Notes: generated by a model from the letters alone, not told the origin. A DNA stretch of 58,434 nucleotides from Porticoccaceae bacterium (GCA_028822155.1 JAPKEJ010000010.1:1-58434), one strand, 5' to 3'. Positions 25,343-38,248 are shown, counted from the first letter of the stretch. Made by a program: numbers and translations.

Positions 25343-26218
25343 CTAAGGATAAACTGAAGGCTCGCCATCAGGCCTAGCCCGAAAGCGCTTGTATTCCCAC
25401 TGGTACTGCTCAGGCGCTAAATCAATAACTGCCTCAACTCCCTGATTAAGCGCAGCCAAACTTACCTGTTGGTCGTCGCTGTATATTTCTCTGGTAACTG
25501 GCAGAAAGTGTATCTCCCAGCCTCCAGTAACACGAAGTGCAGTGCACATTAAGGCACGACTGCCAGAGCGCTGCAGCAGTTTGTGGATAAGGGTCATGGT
25601 CTGAGTTTGTATCCCTAAGAAGGGCGCAAAAGCACCACTGTTCGGCGGCGGCTGTTGGTCTGGCAAAATGCCAGTGATGTCGCCCCTCTGCAGGGCCTTG
25701 ATTAGGGCCGCCACGCCACGCAAATTAGTCGGAACCAAGGTTGCGCCCGCTTGCTCACGGGATGTCTTTATCCACGCTTCGAGCTCTATCATTCTTGGCG
25801 GATCATATAAAGACGTCATTGCCGCCTGCTGAGAAGCCCACAACCCAAGCACCTCCCAATTCCCTTGATGGGGGATAATTAGAATGGTGCCTAATCCCTC
25901 CGACAATGCAGCCTCAAAGAGCTCTAGCCCTCTAATAGCTAATATTCTTGTCTCCAAGCCGGCATTGCCCGCTCGCCACACTTTGGGGGTTTCAAAGAGA
26001 GCCTGTGCTAAATGCGACATGCGCTTTGCGCTGAGGCGCTTAATATCAGCCTCTGTCATCTCTGGGTAACACAGGGCTAAATTAATCGCAGCCATTCTAG
26101 CCGGCTGAAGATCAAAGACAACAATCAACGCACCAAGTCCCTTGCCAAGTGCTCGAGCCACATTAAGCGGAAGCCAGGCAATGCATTTAAGAGCATACAA
26201 AATTAACTTATTTCTCAT
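25343..26218 (-). CDS. LpxL/HtrB-type lysophospholipid (lipid A) acyltransferase
   Basis: 291 residues. N-terminal membrane anchor (about 5-35), catalytic HX4E motif H117-Q-G-N-W-E122, and downstream ILPDQQPP and FAPFLG motifs of the lipid A late acyltransferase family. It transfers a secondary acyl chain to lipid A at the inner membrane. Adjacent to glyQ, as the htrB1-type gene is in Pseudomonas. Ends 42 nt before ubiC. Which acyl chain and position cannot be told by eye. Confidence 0.88.
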   Translation of the reverse strand: MRNKLILYALKCIAWLPLNVARALGKGLGALIVVFDLQPARMAAINLALCYPEMTEADIKRLSAKRMSHLAQALFETPKVWRAGNAGLETRILAIRGLELFEAALSEGLGTILIIPHQGNWEVLGLWASQQAAMTSLYDPPRMIELEAWIKTSREQAGATLVPTNLRGVAALIKALQRGDITGILPDQQPPPNSGAFAPFLGIQTQTMTLIHKLLQRSGSRALMCTALRVTGGWEIHFLPVTREIYSDDQQVSLAALNQGVEAVIDLAPEQYQWEYKRFRARPDGEPSVYP

Positions 26219-26453
26219 TATTGCCTTTCTTCATTTGTTTTGGCACCCCGCAGCAACCGCAAATAGACTCCGTGGCCAGTGATTGACCTTCGTGTTGTTG
26301 CTTGGAACACGATCTTGTATACATCCTTCACCCCGCAATAGCCTTGGAGTATTTAACTGAGGCTAATGCCATTATATCTAATGCCTGATCAAGCAAGCTA
26401 GCTTAATAATCCCTTTGCCGCACTTATCCCCTATCTTTATCGTGATGCGGCTT

Positions 26454-26459
26454 TATAAT
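26454..26459 (+). promoter_or_regulatory. Possible -10 element of the glyQ promoter
   Basis: TATAAT, an exact -10 hexamer, in the 282-nt divergent region upstream of glyQ. No good -35 is present at 16-18 nt. The predicted start near 26466 leaves about 35 nt to the GTG at 26501 and would make the earliest TTG (26471) nearly leaderless. Confidence 0.35.
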
Positions 26460-26500
26460 TACGCTTTTGATTGAACATTTTATTACCGTGGGTGAATGTT

Positions 26501-27451
26501 GTGGCTAAACTCAGTGCGCCGCCTGATACTTTTCAGGATTTAATTTCCAGATTACAAAATTACTGGGCCGACAAAGGCTGTGTAATCATGCAGCCTCTCG
26601 ATATGGAAGTTGGTGCAGGGACTTTTCATCCTGCAACGTTTTTGCGCTCAATTGGGCCCGAAGTCTGGAATAGTGCTTATGTTCAGCCATCAAGGCGCCC
26701 TAACGATGGCCGTTATGGTGAAAACCCAAATCGACTTCAGCATTATTACCAGTTTCAAGTGGTTATGAAACCCTCACCAAAAGATTTTCAAGAGCTCTAT
26801 CTAGGGTCCCTGCGAGATCTAGGCTTAGATACATTAATCCATGACGTTCGCTTTGTGGAAGACAACTGGGAATCACCAACGCTAGGAGCCTGGGGCTTAG
26901 GCTGGGAGGTGTGGTTAAACGGAATGGAAGTATCTCAGTTTACCTATTTCCAGCAGGTAGGTGGTCTTGAGTGCTATCCAGTCACGGGTGAGATTACCTA
27001 TGGCCTTGAGCGGATTGCGATGTACCTGCAGGGGGTTGATAGTATTTATGATCTTGTTTGGGCACACGGCCCTCAGGGTGACGTCAGCTATGGAGACGTT
27101 TTCTTACAAAATGAAATTGAGATGTCCGCGTATAATTTCGAGCACGCCGATGTTGACTTCTTATTTAAGAGCTTTGACCAGCATGAGCAAGACTGTAAAA
27201 ATTTGACACAAAAGGGGCTGCCGCTACCCGCCTATGAAATGGTAATGAAGGCTTCTCATACCTTCAATTTGCTAGATGCTCGTAAAGCTATTTCCGTCAC
27301 AGAACGCCAGCGCTTTATCTTACGCGTGCGCGCTCTAGCAAGAGGGGTCGCGCAAGGCTACTTTGATTCTCGCCTGGCCGCCGGGTTTCCGCTGGCAGAG
27401 CCGTCTATCGCCGCGGAAGTACTAGCTCGCCATACAGGAGAGTCTAAATGA
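26501..27451 (+). CDS. glyQ: Glycyl-tRNA synthetase alpha subunit
   Basis: 316 residues from GTG 26501 ([15 protein letters not shown]). Other in-frame starts are GTG 26492 and TTG 26471; the chosen one gives the best alignment to the short GlyQ N-terminus. The body is highly conserved: [45 protein letters not shown], and [17 protein letters not shown]. The alpha subunit carries the aminoacylation site of the alpha2-beta2 bacterial GlyRS. It overlaps glyS by 4 nt. Confidence 0.96.
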   Translation: MAKLSAPPDTFQDLISRLQNYWADKGCVIMQPLDMEVGAGTFHPATFLRSIGPEVWNSAYVQPSRRPNDGRYGENPNRLQHYYQFQVVMKPSPKDFQELYLGSLRDLGLDTLIHDVRFVEDNWESPTLGAWGLGWEVWLNGMEVSQFTYFQQVGGLECYPVTGEITYGLERIAMYLQGVDSIYDLVWAHGPQGDVSYGDVFLQNEIEMSAYNFEHADVDFLFKSFDQHEQDCKNLTQKGLPLPAYEMVMKASHTFNLLDARKAISVTERQRFILRVRALARGVAQGYFDSRLAAGFPLAEPSIAAEVLARHTGESK

Positions 27452-29532
27452 AGAGTGATTTCCTTTTTGAGCTCGGTACCGAAGAGTTGCCACCAAAAGC
27501 GCTACTGGGGCTATCGGAAGCGCTAACCTCCGGCATTTTGGCGGGCTTTAAAAGTGCCAACCTTGCGTTTGGAGAAGTCTCATCGTTCGCCACGCCTCGT
27601 AGACTCGCTGTTGTAGTGCGCGACTTAGTCGTAAAGGCTCCCAATATAGAGGTCGTGAATTGGGGTCCACCCACTAAAGTTGCCTTTGATGGCGACGGGT
27701 CGGCGACTAAGGCGGCGCAGGCTTTCGCAAAGAAAAATAATTTAGTTTTGACTGAGCTTACAAACAATGTGGAGCATGATGGTCAACAAGAAAAGCTGTG
27801 TGTGCGCAAAACAGAGGAAGGGAAAGACACCGCCGCCCTTTTGCCGGATCTTATTAACGCTGTCTTGTTGGGTCTGCCTGTTGCCAAGCGAATGACTTGG
27901 GGGAGCAGCAAAGAGCTATTTGTTCGTCCTGTGCAATGGGCCGTTTTGCTGTTTGATGGAAAGACCTGCGAAGAATCGATTTTGGGAATTACCTCAAGTA
28001 ATGTGACTCAGGGCCACCGCTTTCATGGATCTGGCGATCTTACGATCAAGACCCCACTTAGCTACGAGAAACAGTTACAGGATCAATTTGTTATTGCCAG
28101 CTTCGAGCGTCGGCGAAGCATTATTCGAGAGGGCGTGGCGAACTTAGCGAAAACCATTGATGGCCATGCAGTCATTGACCCCACCCTACTGGACGAAGTT
28201 AGCGCGCTAAATGAATGGCCCGTACCTTTGATGGGACATTTTGACGCACATTTCTTGGCGGTTCCCGCTGAAGCGCTTATCTCTTCAATGAAAGAACACC
28301 AAAAATACTTCCATCTGATTGATGACACTGATCAGTTATTGCCCGCGTTTATTACTGTGGCCAACATACAGAGCAATGATCCATCTCAGGTGGTCGCTGG
28401 GAACGAACGCGTTATCCGTCCTCGGCTCGCTGACGCGGCGTTCTTTTACAAAAACGACCGGCTGATTTCCCTTGAACAGCGCAGACAGTCGTTAAAACGA
28501 GTCGTTTTCCAGGACAAATTAGGCTCGGTATTTGATAAAACAGAGCGCGTAGCTAACCTTTGTTCGCAACTGGCCCCATATACGGGTGCCAACGCAAAAC
28601 TAGCTCGCCGAGCCGGTGAGTTATGCAAGTCCGATCTAGTCACAGACATGGTGGGCGAATTTGCCGACTTGCAGGGCGTCATGGGCCGTTACTATGCCCT
28701 TAATGATGGTGAAGACACGAATGTAGCAGAAGCGCAGCTAGAGCAATACCTGCCTCGCTTTTCTGGTGACAGGACCCCAGACAACGCCGTTGGGGCTACG
28801 CTAGCTCTTGCCGACAAGCTAGATACGCTAGTTGGAATCTTTAGTATAGGGCAACCTCCGTCAGGGTCCCGCGACCCGTTCGCGCTAAGACGCGCGAGTC
28901 TTGGAATTTTACGTATACTTTTGGAGAGAAAAATTGATGTTGACCTAACTAAAGCGATCTCTCTCGCCGCAGCCCAATTTGGATTAGACCCTTCTAGTCT
29001 GGACAAAACGCATAAGCAAGTACTTACATACGTATTAGAGCGTTTTAGATCTTGGTACCGCGATGAAGGCTTTAGCGCCGAGGTTTTTTTGTCCGTTTCC
29101 ACGCTCGATTTTGCTAATCCGCTCGATATTGACGCACGTATAAAAGCTGTTTCCCAATTCTGCTTGCTGCCAGAAGCTGATGCTCTGTCGTCAGCCAACA
29201 AAAGAGTCTCGAATATTTTGGCTAAGCAGCTCGGCACACGCTTGCCTGAGCCTGTAAACCACGCTTTACTGCAGGAATCGGCAGAAAAAACCTTAGCTCA
29301 GGCAATCGAAACGCTGGAGGATAGTTCTAAGCCGTTATTAGCGTCACGAGACTACACTGCTTTGCTGAAAAGCCTGTCGTCCCTACGAGAACCCGTCGAT
29401 AGGTTCTTTGACGAGGTTATGGTGATGTCAGAAGAGCCTGCGCTGCGAGAAAATCGGCTAAGCCTTCTGAAAAGACTGCGAGGCTTGTTCCTTAATGTCG
29501 CTGACATTTCACAGCTAGTCACAGGCAAATAA
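27448..29532 (+). CDS. glyS: Glycyl-tRNA synthetase beta subunit
   Basis: 694 residues (E. coli 689). Starts with the typical [15 protein letters not shown]; contains [38 protein letters not shown]-like sequence (here [18 protein letters not shown]) and the C-terminal anticodon-binding region. The beta subunit binds tRNA-Gly. Translationally coupled to glyQ (ATGA overlap), and its stop overlaps the following acyltransferase start by one base. Confidence 0.97.
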   Translation: MKSDFLFELGTEELPPKALLGLSEALTSGILAGFKSANLAFGEVSSFATPRRLAVVVRDLVVKAPNIEVVNWGPPTKVAFDGDGSATKAAQAFAKKNNLVLTELTNNVEHDGQQEKLCVRKTEEGKDTAALLPDLINAVLLGLPVAKRMTWGSSKELFVRPVQWAVLLFDGKTCEESILGITSSNVTQGHRFHGSGDLTIKTPLSYEKQLQDQFVIASFERRRSIIREGVANLAKTIDGHAVIDPTLLDEVSALNEWPVPLMGHFDAHFLAVPAEALISSMKEHQKYFHLIDDTDQLLPAFITVANIQSNDPSQVVAGNERVIRPRLADAAFFYKNDRLISLEQRRQSLKRVVFQDKLGSVFDKTERVANLCSQLAPYTGANAKLARRAGELCKSDLVTDMVGEFADLQGVMGRYYALNDGEDTNVAEAQLEQYLPRFSGDRTPDNAVGATLALADKLDTLVGIFSIGQPPSGSRDPFALRRASLGILRILLERKIDVDLTKAISLAAAQFGLDPSSLDKTHKQVLTYVLERFRSWYRDEGFSAEVFLSVSTLDFANPLDIDARIKAVSQFCLLPEADALSSANKRVSNILAKQLGTRLPEPVNHALLQESAEKTLAQAIETLEDSSKPLLASRDYTALLKSLSSLREPVDRFFDEVMVMSEEPALRENRLSLLKRLRGLFLNVADISQLVTGK

Positions 29533-30278
29533 TGGGCCGGCGCCGAACTTTGAGCGCCACACAACAGACTTTGCTATCGTTGCGCGCATTTTCCTTCTAT
29601 GTGGGGTTTTTTACCATCATTCTAGTCATTGGTTGTGTCTGCTGTGTGGCGTTCTTCCTCACGCTTAAACAGTTACAGGCAATAGCATCCGCCGGTAATT
29701 TTTTGTCGCTATCTTGGCTTCGCTTGACCTGCAATATTGACGTGAAGGTGACCGGAAGCGAGCATATCCCGGCAGGGGCTTGCGTTATTTTAAGCAACCA
29801 CCAAAGTTCTTGGGAATCATTTTACCTACAATGGTTATTCCAACCGGTCAGTTTTGTGTTGAAACGCGAGCTGCTTTGGATACCTTTTTTCGGCTGGTCA
29901 TTAGCTCGTTTAGGCCCCATCGCTATCAAGCGAACCAAGCCCGCTGAGGCTATTCGGCAAGTATTGAAACAGGGAAAATCGCGCTTAGGCGAAGGGCACA
30001 AGGTTGTTATTTACCCCGAGGGCACAAGAATGGTGCCGGGAGATTTGGGGACGTTTAAAAGTAGCGGAGCTGCACTAGCGGCTGCAGCAGGAGTCCCTAT
30101 TTTGCCTGTGTCTCACAATGCCGGTGAGCACTGGACTCTTCACGGATTCCTCAAACATCCCGGCACCGTTTGCTTAAACATCGGACCAGCAATTGATACT
30201 TCAAATAATAGCGCTCGAGAATTGACGGAAACCGCGCGGCGCTGGATTGATAGATCACTTAAGTCGCGCCCTGGCTAA
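29532..30278 (+). CDS. PlsC-like 1-acyl-glycerol-3-phosphate acyltransferase
   Basis: 248 residues. One N-terminal membrane helix (about 20-45), acyltransferase motif I as H90-QSSW-E95, that is HX4E in place of the commoner HX4D, motif III VVIYPEGTRM, and a late VPILPVSHNAGEHW motif. It probably makes phosphatidic acid or a related lipid. In Pseudomonas the gmhB phosphatase gene lies between glyS and this plsC-like gene; here it is missing. Convergent with gyrB. Confidence 0.85.
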   Translation: MGRRRTLSATQQTLLSLRAFSFYVGFFTIILVIGCVCCVAFFLTLKQLQAIASAGNFLSLSWLRLTCNIDVKVTGSEHIPAGACVILSNHQSSWESFYLQWLFQPVSFVLKRELLWIPFFGWSLARLGPIAIKRTKPAEAIRQVLKQGKSRLGEGHKVVIYPEGTRMVPGDLGTFKSSGAALAAAAGVPILPVSHNAGEHWTLHGFLKHPGTVCLNIGPAIDTSNNSARELTETARRWIDRSLKSRPG

Positions 30279-30304
30279 CAAAACCGCCTGGCGCCTAAGC
30301 TCGT

Positions 30305-32725
<2,421 letters not shown>

Positions 32726-33829
32726 TTAGCTTCCTGTTATCTCACTTTTTGTAGCAACACCATGTTCCACATGGAACATATGGTGCGACATCCCCTCCAC
32801 CAACACCTCAAAATCTCTTTTATCCACGCCGGTCATAAATACCTGACAGTCCAACCCTCTCAAAAACCCAACAATCTGCTGGCGATGAAGGTAGTCCAGC
32901 TCTGCCGGCAGATCATCCAGCAAAAACAAACATGACTCTCCCGTTTTATCCCTATAAAAGGTAGCCTGCGCTAACTTTAAGGCATAAACAAGCAGCTTGA
33001 TCTGGCCTCGAGACAAGCACTCTGACGCCAGCACCCCGTCTACCTTAATTTTCATGTCCGCTTTATGCGCGCCGTGGCTGGTAGTCCCAACCGCCACGTC
33101 CCTCGCCCCGTCTGCGTCCATAGCGCCTGCAAGGCTAGTATCATCAGCCCATCCCTGGTAGTACTCAAAGCTTAACTCGCCGAGTCCCTCGAGCACTTTT
33201 GAAACAGCTTCCACATGCTCTACCAGTCCGCCCAAATAAGCCCTGCGGTGTCGGGTAATCTCCTCACTCAAAGGTATAAGCTCTTTCGTCCACGCGCGCA
33301 GGGAATCTTCGTCTATTCTACCATGACGAAGTAGTTGATTCCGCTGTTTTAATGCTTTTTGAAACCGGCGCCACAAGTCAGTATAGGAATGTTCCACGTG
33401 GAACACTCCCCAATCTAAAAACTGCCTTCGCTGAAGCGCACCACCCTCTAACAAGTTAAAGCTATGGGCGTCTATAAGCTGTAAGGGGAGTTCCTCAACC
33501 AGTTGGGCTGCTGACTGCAGCCCTCTACCATCAAGGCGAGCCTCAAAATGGCCCTTGGCTGTTCGCCTGACCCCCAGCCGGTGACTACCTTTAGGTTTTT
33601 GCCGCTCAACCTTTGCCGAAACAACTAGCTCATCAGACAGATGGCTTATCACCAGCCGCAAATCGCGATGCTTAAAAGACCTCCCTCGGCCCAAAAGATA
33701 AATAGCCTCCAGCACGCTAGTCTTGCCACTCCCATTAGCGCCATAAATAACGTTAATGGCAGGATGGCACTCCAACTGCAGACTTTTAAGGTTTCGTACT
33801 TGAAGTATATCTATACTTGAAAGATACAT
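32726..33829 (-). CDS. recF: DNA replication and repair protein RecF
   Basis: 367 residues, SMC-like ATPase that loads RecA at gaps with RecO and RecR. Walker A is GANGSGKTS (30-38), the signature CLSRGQIKLLVYALKLAQ is near 270-290, and Walker B is LFLLDDLPAELD. The peptide FHVEH occurs twice, at 143-147 and 352-356, where the DNA forms parS-like palindromes. Lies 42 nt after dnaN and 6 nt before gyrB. Confidence 0.97.
   Translation of the reverse strand: MYLSSIDILQVRNLKSLQLECHPAINVIYGANGSGKTSVLEAIYLLGRGRSFKHRDLRLVISHLSDELVVSAKVERQKPKGSHRLGVRRTAKGHFEARLDGRGLQSAAQLVEELPLQLIDAHSFNLLEGGALQRRQFLDWGVFHVEHSYTDLWRRFQKALKQRNQLLRHGRIDEDSLRAWTKELIPLSEEITRHRRAYLGGLVEHVEAVSKVLEGLGELSFEYYQGWADDTSLAGAMDADGARDVAVGTTSHGAHKADMKIKVDGVLASECLSRGQIKLLVYALKLAQATFYRDKTGESCLFLLDDLPAELDYLHRQQIVGFLRGLDCQVFMTGVDKRDFEVLVEGMSHHMFHVEHGVATKSEITGS
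32763..32778. promoter_or_regulatory. parS-like site near the 3' end of recF
   Basis: TGTTCCACATGGAACA, a 16-bp near-palindrome differing from the perfect parS at 33390 only by one central base. Outer bases extend the symmetry (ATGTTCCA-CA-TGGAACAT). Candidate weaker ParB nucleation site, 627 nt from the perfect one. It encodes MFHVEH of RecF, so part of the match could be protein constraint. Confidence 0.55.
33390..33405. promoter_or_regulatory. parS: parS centromere site within recF
   Basis: TGTTCCACGTGGAACA is a perfect 16-bp palindrome matching the chromosomal parS consensus (GTTCCACGTGGAAC in Pseudomonas, TGTTNCACGTGAAACA in Bacillus). ParA and ParB are encoded about 10 kb away in this window, and parS sites are normally clustered close to oriC. 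It should nucleate the ParB partition complex that is segregated first after replication. Confidence 0.85.
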
Positions 33830-33871
33830 ATGCGCTCATTTTTTGGCCATATCGCCAAAGGCCTCTCTACA

Positions 33872-34969
33872 CTAGAGGCGCATTGGCATAACGACATAAA
33901 CGGCGCCGCTATCGGCGGCGCCACTAACAAGCGCACTGCTATTAGAATTCGAGAGCGTAATACGCACCTCAGGTCCCGAGATAACATTAAGCACATCCAA
34001 GAGATAACTAACATTAAACCCAATCTCAAGATCATCTCCGGAATAATTAACTGAGACCTCCTCTTCAGCCTCTTCTTGCTCAGGGTTGTTTGCAACCATC
34101 TTTACCGAGCCATTGGATAGCAAGATGCGCACCCCACGGTATTTCTCGTTTGACAGTATAGCCGCCCTGCTAAACGCTTGCTTCAGCTCTGCTCTGTCTC
34201 CAACGACTTCCTTATCCCCGCCTTTAGGTAACACGCGGTCATAATCAGGATAGGCACCATCCACCAGTTTTGAAGTAAAGCAATAATCTTCACCCGTAAC
34301 CCTGGTGTGGTTTGAACCCATAGCAACACTAACCTCATGTTCGCCCAACAACCGAGACAGCTCAATTATTCCCTTGCGAGGCAGAATAGCTGAGATTGTT
34401 TCTTCGACAGAAACATCACAGGCCCCATCGCAAAGCGCCATTCGATGCCCATCTGTGGCCACAGCCCTAAGGTTATTGTTGGTTAGCTCCCAGAGCATAC
34501 CATTTAGGTAATAACGAACGTCCTGTTGCGCCATAGCAAAAGAGGTCGCTTCGATTAAGCCCTTGAGAACAGTGCCCTTAACAACAAACTCTACCGTCTT
34601 TTCTCCTTCGTCCACTGACGGAAACTCATTGGCCGGAAGCGTGGCTAGAGTGAATTTACTTCTTCCACTTTTCAGCGTCGCCTTCCCTTCTCCACTAACA
34701 AAATTAATTTGCGCACCATCCGGTAGTGACCGACAAATATCAACTAACTTGCGTGCAGAAACCGTTATTTCTCCATCTTCGCCATCAGAACCGCTGTCGG
34801 TGAAACCGATTATCTCGACTTCAAGATCAGTACCCGTCATAGACAAACGACCATTCTCTAGGCTCAATAGCACGTTAGATAATATCGGTAGTGTCTGTCG
34901 TCGCTCTACAACACCAACAACAAGCTGTAATGGCTTAAGAAAAGCTTCACGCGATAAGCTAAATTTCAT
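33872..34969 (-). CDS. dnaN: DNA polymerase III sliding clamp (beta subunit)
   Basis: 365 residues (E. coli 366). Starts MKFSLSREAFLKPLQLV; contains LPILSNVLLSLENGRLSMTGTDLE in domain 1, RKGIIELSRLL in domain 2, and ends VVMPMRL, the characteristic clamp C-terminus. Forms the dimeric ring tethering replicative polymerase. 46 nt after dnaA and 42 nt before recF. Confidence 0.98.
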   Translation of the reverse strand: MKFSLSREAFLKPLQLVVGVVERRQTLPILSNVLLSLENGRLSMTGTDLEVEIIGFTDSGSDGEDGEITVSARKLVDICRSLPDGAQINFVSGEGKATLKSGRSKFTLATLPANEFPSVDEGEKTVEFVVKGTVLKGLIEATSFAMAQQDVRYYLNGMLWELTNNNLRAVATDGHRMALCDGACDVSVEETISAILPRKGIIELSRLLGEHEVSVAMGSNHTRVTGEDYCFTSKLVDGAYPDYDRVLPKGGDKEVVGDRAELKQAFSRAAILSNEKYRGVRILLSNGSVKMVANNPEQEEAEEEVSVNYSGDDLEIGFNVSYLLDVLNVISGPEVRITLSNSNSSALVSGAADSGAVYVVMPMRL

Positions 34970-35015
34970 AATACTCTATTATCTCCAACTCTATTTGTGT
35001 TCCCTGAGGAAGGTC

Positions 35016-36431
35016 TTAAGTAGATAAGGCTCTGTATAAATTCTTGAGATCTCTCTGCACCTCTCTATCCACGCCCTCCAGCTCTTTAACCTTCCGACAA
35101 GCATGTAATACAGTGGTGTGGTCTCTGCCGCCAAATGATTCACCAATCTCCGGCAAGCTATGACTCGTTAATTCTTTAGCAATCGACATAGCGACTTGCC
35201 TAGGCCGCGCTACCGATCGACTACGCCTTTTAGAAAGCATGTCGGACATTTTAAGCTTGTAGTAATCGGCCACCACTCTTTGAATATTGTCTATGGTAAC
35301 TAGCTTATCCTGCAGTGCCAATAGGTCTTTGAGCGATTCTCGAATTAAATCAATATCGATCACCCGGCCGGTAAACTGAGCATGCGCCATTACACGCTTT
35401 AACGCGCCCTCTAGCTCTCTCACATTCGAACGAATCCTCTGCGCTATAAAGAACGCGGCATCCTTAGAGAGGGCCATCCCGGTCTGCTCCGCCTTGTTAA
35501 TCAAAATAGCCGCCCGCGTTTCAAGCTCAGGGGGCTCAACCGCAACAGTAAGGCCCCAGCCAAATCTAGATTTCAATCGCTCTTCAACGCCATCTATTTC
35601 TTTAGGGTATCGATCACAGGTCAGAATCATCTGCTGCCCACCCTCCAATAGCGCGTTGTAGGTATGAAAAAACTCCTCTTGAGAGCGCTCCTTGCCAGAG
35701 AAAAACTGAATATCGTCAATGAGCAACGCATCTACCGATCGGTAAAAGCGCTTAAACTCATCTATCGCCTTTAGCTGCAATGCCTTAACCATATCCGCAA
35801 CAAACCTTTCAGAATGCAAATAAACGATTTTCGCTTCTGGATTTTTAGCTCGCATGGCATGGCCCACCGCATGCATTAAGTGAGTCTTACCAAGTCCAAC
35901 CCCGCCATAAATAAATAGCGGGTTATAAGAACCGCCGGGATTTTCAGCAACCTGGCGCGCTGCAGCAAAAGCCAACTGGTTTGATTTCCCTTCCACGAAA
36001 CTATCAAAGGTAAAGTTTTTGTTAAGATTCGTCTTTAAACTACTTTCAGCTGCAGACTTAATGATGGCAGGTGCTGATATAAAGTTGCTCCTAGACGGCT
36101 CGCTTAGCGCCACTTGCGCCACTGGAGTGGCCGCTTTATCTAATACAGAGCCCGCACGAAAACCATCTAAATCTATACGACTCACCGTTATATCAACTTT
36201 AACTGATCGACCGCCCAGCTGAGCAAGAAGCTCTTCAATCCTAGATAAAAATTTATTTTTAACCCAATCTTCTATGAATCGATTTGGCGCCAAAAGCCGC
36301 ACGTCAAAGACGCCTTCTCCAGATTGAATAGTAAGAGGGCGAATCCATGTATTGTATTGCTGCTCGGGTAATTCACTGCGAAGCATAGTCTGGCATTCAG
36401 CCCAAACCATCATCTCTACATTAGATTCCAT
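35016..36431 (-). CDS. dnaA: Chromosomal replication initiator DnaA
   Basis: 471 residues from ATG 36431 ([13 protein letters not shown]); an ATG-type frame to 36458 exists, but the 36431 start has an AGGGG ribosome site 8 nt upstream and aligns better. Domain I has NTWIRPL; domain III AAA+ has Walker [17 protein letters not shown] and [26 protein letters not shown]; domain IV ends with [16 protein letters not shown], the DNA-box-binding signature. Initiates replication by melting oriC; candidate boxes lie directly upstream. Confidence 0.97.
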   Translation of the reverse strand: MESNVEMMVWAECQTMLRSELPEQQYNTWIRPLTIQSGEGVFDVRLLAPNRFIEDWVKNKFLSRIEELLAQLGGRSVKVDITVSRIDLDGFRAGSVLDKAATPVAQVALSEPSRSNFISAPAIIKSAAESSLKTNLNKNFTFDSFVEGKSNQLAFAAARQVAENPGGSYNPLFIYGGVGLGKTHLMHAVGHAMRAKNPEAKIVYLHSERFVADMVKALQLKAIDEFKRFYRSVDALLIDDIQFFSGKERSQEEFFHTYNALLEGGQQMILTCDRYPKEIDGVEERLKSRFGWGLTVAVEPPELETRAAILINKAEQTGMALSKDAAFFIAQRIRSNVRELEGALKRVMAHAQFTGRVIDIDLIRESLKDLLALQDKLVTIDNIQRVVADYYKLKMSDMLSKRRSRSVARPRQVAMSIAKELTSHSLPEIGESFGGRDHTTVLHACRKVKELEGVDREVQRDLKNLYRALST

Positions 36432-36867
36432 GACTGAAACCCCTAGAAAGGCAGGCACTGAAAAGCATGCTTTTATGGGCTACCCCAACCAAAAAGCGAT
36501 GAGCTATTTTGAGTAATTTAGATGTCAACTTATCCCCACCAAAGTTAAAATATCACTGATCTGTAATAAATATAAGATACTCTTGTTTTAGCCAAAGTGT
36601 ATATAACAAAACCCACATTATCCACAACTAAAAAAACGCTCTCTTATTTAGTTATTTATAAAAAACTAATAAAAACAACAAGTTAAATAAAAGCAATGTT
36701 TTTTTTACTAACAATAAAAATTTTAAATTTGGTTGTTTTTTGATCAGTATTTGTGGATAACCTGTGTATATACAGTAAAGAAACAGTGTTTATCTTTTCT
36801 TTTGGGTGCAGTTAGAGAGAAAAACGATAACGCGGAGAAGCTAAAGTGACCCAAATAAAAACATTGG
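36432..36867. other. AT-rich region upstream of dnaA with DnaA boxes (oriC candidate A or dnaA control region)
   Basis: 436 nt without a gene. DnaA boxes: exact TTATCCACA at 36618-36626, exact box on the minus strand (TGTGGATAA) at 36752-36760, and one-mismatch boxes TTATCCCCA at 36530-36538 and TGTGTATAT at 36763-36771. Strongly A/T-rich between about 36640 and 36740. Two GATC sites. It could be oriC or only the autoregulatory region of dnaA; the head-on orientation of mnmE-rpmH relative to an origin here is an argument against it. Confidence 0.55.
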
Positions 36868-36874
36868 TCACTTT
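36843..36874 (-). terminator. Hairpin at the mnmE stop codon
   Basis: AAAGTGACC, 14-nt loop, GGTCACTTT: a perfect 9-bp stem that includes the mnmE stop codon. On the minus strand the tail is short in T, so termination may be weak. It sits at the boundary between the mnmE-rpmH block and the dnaA upstream region. Confidence 0.4.
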
Positions 36875-38229
36875 CCTATGCAGAAAGAAGAAAAAATTCG
36901 GCCAAGGAGATCGTCAGGAGTAAATTGCCCTGTAATTTCGGACAATTCATTTTGTGCCTGCCGCAAGTCTTCGGCAAGTAATTCTCCGGCGCCAGCGCCT
37001 TTCAGTTGAGCGATACCATTTTGCACATATGTGAGTGCATTTTGCAGGGCAACCAAATGTCGGCGGCGCGCAGAAAAAAGTCCCTCCGTATGCCCCAAGT
37101 AACCAATCGTCTTTTGCAGGTGTAACGCAAGAGCATCAAAACCACTCTTATTTTTTGCTGAAATCGCGATCGTAGTTTCGTCGATTTTGCCCGGGCTATG
37201 ATCAGACAAATCAATCTTGTTGAGTAATAGCGTAACCGCCTGAGTGGACCTTGGATAAAGCTCAAAATACTCTGGCCACAAGTCCTTCAGGTTGGGGTTA
37301 GGCGTTTCTGTCGCATCAGCTACAAATAGTATTTGGTCTGCGCCAGCTATTTCCTTCCATGCTCGACGCACGCCCTCCTGCTCTATCTCATTTTCACTAT
37401 CTCGAAGGCCCGCTGTGTCAATAATATTGAGGGGCAACCCGCCCAGGGTAATTCGCTCTCTCAGCACATCTCTTGTAGTACCAGGTACAGAAGTAACAAT
37501 AGCCGCATCATTGCCCGCCAGTGCATTTAAGAGGCTAGACTTTCCGGCATTAGGTTTTCCGGCAAGAACAACGGTTAGGCCGTCCCTCAGTATTGCGCCT
37601 TGTTGAGCCTGCGCCAACACCGCCGCTAAGTCAGCGGCCAGCTTGTCTAGGTTCACAATCAGCGTTTTGTCTTGGAGAAAATCAATTTCCTCTTCTGGGA
37701 AATCGATAGCGGCTTCGACAAATATTCTCACTTGAATCATCGTTTCAACAAGGGTGTTTATTAACTGTGAAAATTCGCCCTGCATTGATCGGACCGCCGA
37801 TCTTGCCGCCTCAATAGAAGATGCATCGATTAGATCAGCAATAGCCTCAGCCTGAGCTAAATCCATTTTGTCATTGAAAAAAGCGCGCTCGCTAAATTCG
37901 CCCGGCCGAGCCAATCTGGCACCCAGCTCTACACATCGCTGTACCAGCCGGTCGAGAACCACCATGCCACCATGGCCCTGAAGCTCAAGGACGCTTTCGC
38001 CAGTAAAAGAGGATGGTCCCGGAAAATATAGCGCTACACCTTCATCTATAGCGCCTCCTTCTGAATCAGCAAAGACACTATAGGTTGCCCTCCTAGCTAT
38101 CAGCGGCTTACCTATTAGCCCGGCGATAAAAGGTAACATGTCTAAACCAGACAGGCGGACCACTCCCACCCCACCCCGACCAGTGGGGGTGGCAATAGCA
38201 ACGATAGTGTCTTTATTGTTTTGAAACAT
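36868..38229 (-). CDS. mnmE: tRNA uridine-5-carboxymethylaminomethyl modification GTPase MnmE
   Basis: 453 residues. N-terminal tetrahydrofolate-binding domain ([22 protein letters not shown]), G domain with P-loop [14 protein letters not shown], switch [15 protein letters not shown] and NKID, and the essential C-terminal CIGK. With MnmG it modifies U34 of several tRNAs. Its partner mnmG is 3 kb away on the other strand, which is unlike the mnmE-mnmG tandem of Pseudomonas. Confidence 0.97.
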   Translation of the reverse strand: MFQNNKDTIVAIATPTGRGGVGVVRLSGLDMLPFIAGLIGKPLIARRATYSVFADSEGGAIDEGVALYFPGPSSFTGESVLELQGHGGMVVLDRLVQRCVELGARLARPGEFSERAFFNDKMDLAQAEAIADLIDASSIEAARSAVRSMQGEFSQLINTLVETMIQVRIFVEAAIDFPEEEIDFLQDKTLIVNLDKLAADLAAVLAQAQQGAILRDGLTVVLAGKPNAGKSSLLNALAGNDAAIVTSVPGTTRDVLRERITLGGLPLNIIDTAGLRDSENEIEQEGVRRAWKEIAGADQILFVADATETPNPNLKDLWPEYFELYPRSTQAVTLLLNKIDLSDHSPGKIDETTIAISAKNKSGFDALALHLQKTIGYLGHTEGLFSARRRHLVALQNALTYVQNGIAQLKGAGAGELLAEDLRQAQNELSEITGQFTPDDLLGRIFSSFCIGK

Positions 38230-38248
38230 ATTAAAAGTATGCCAGATT

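Noticed and set aside
28692-29237. 181-codon minus-strand frame inside glyS
   Set aside because: Antisense to the conserved glyS; no family match.
34563-35027. 154-codon plus-strand frame opposite dnaN
   Set aside because: Fully antisense to the dnaN coding sequence with no independent evidence.
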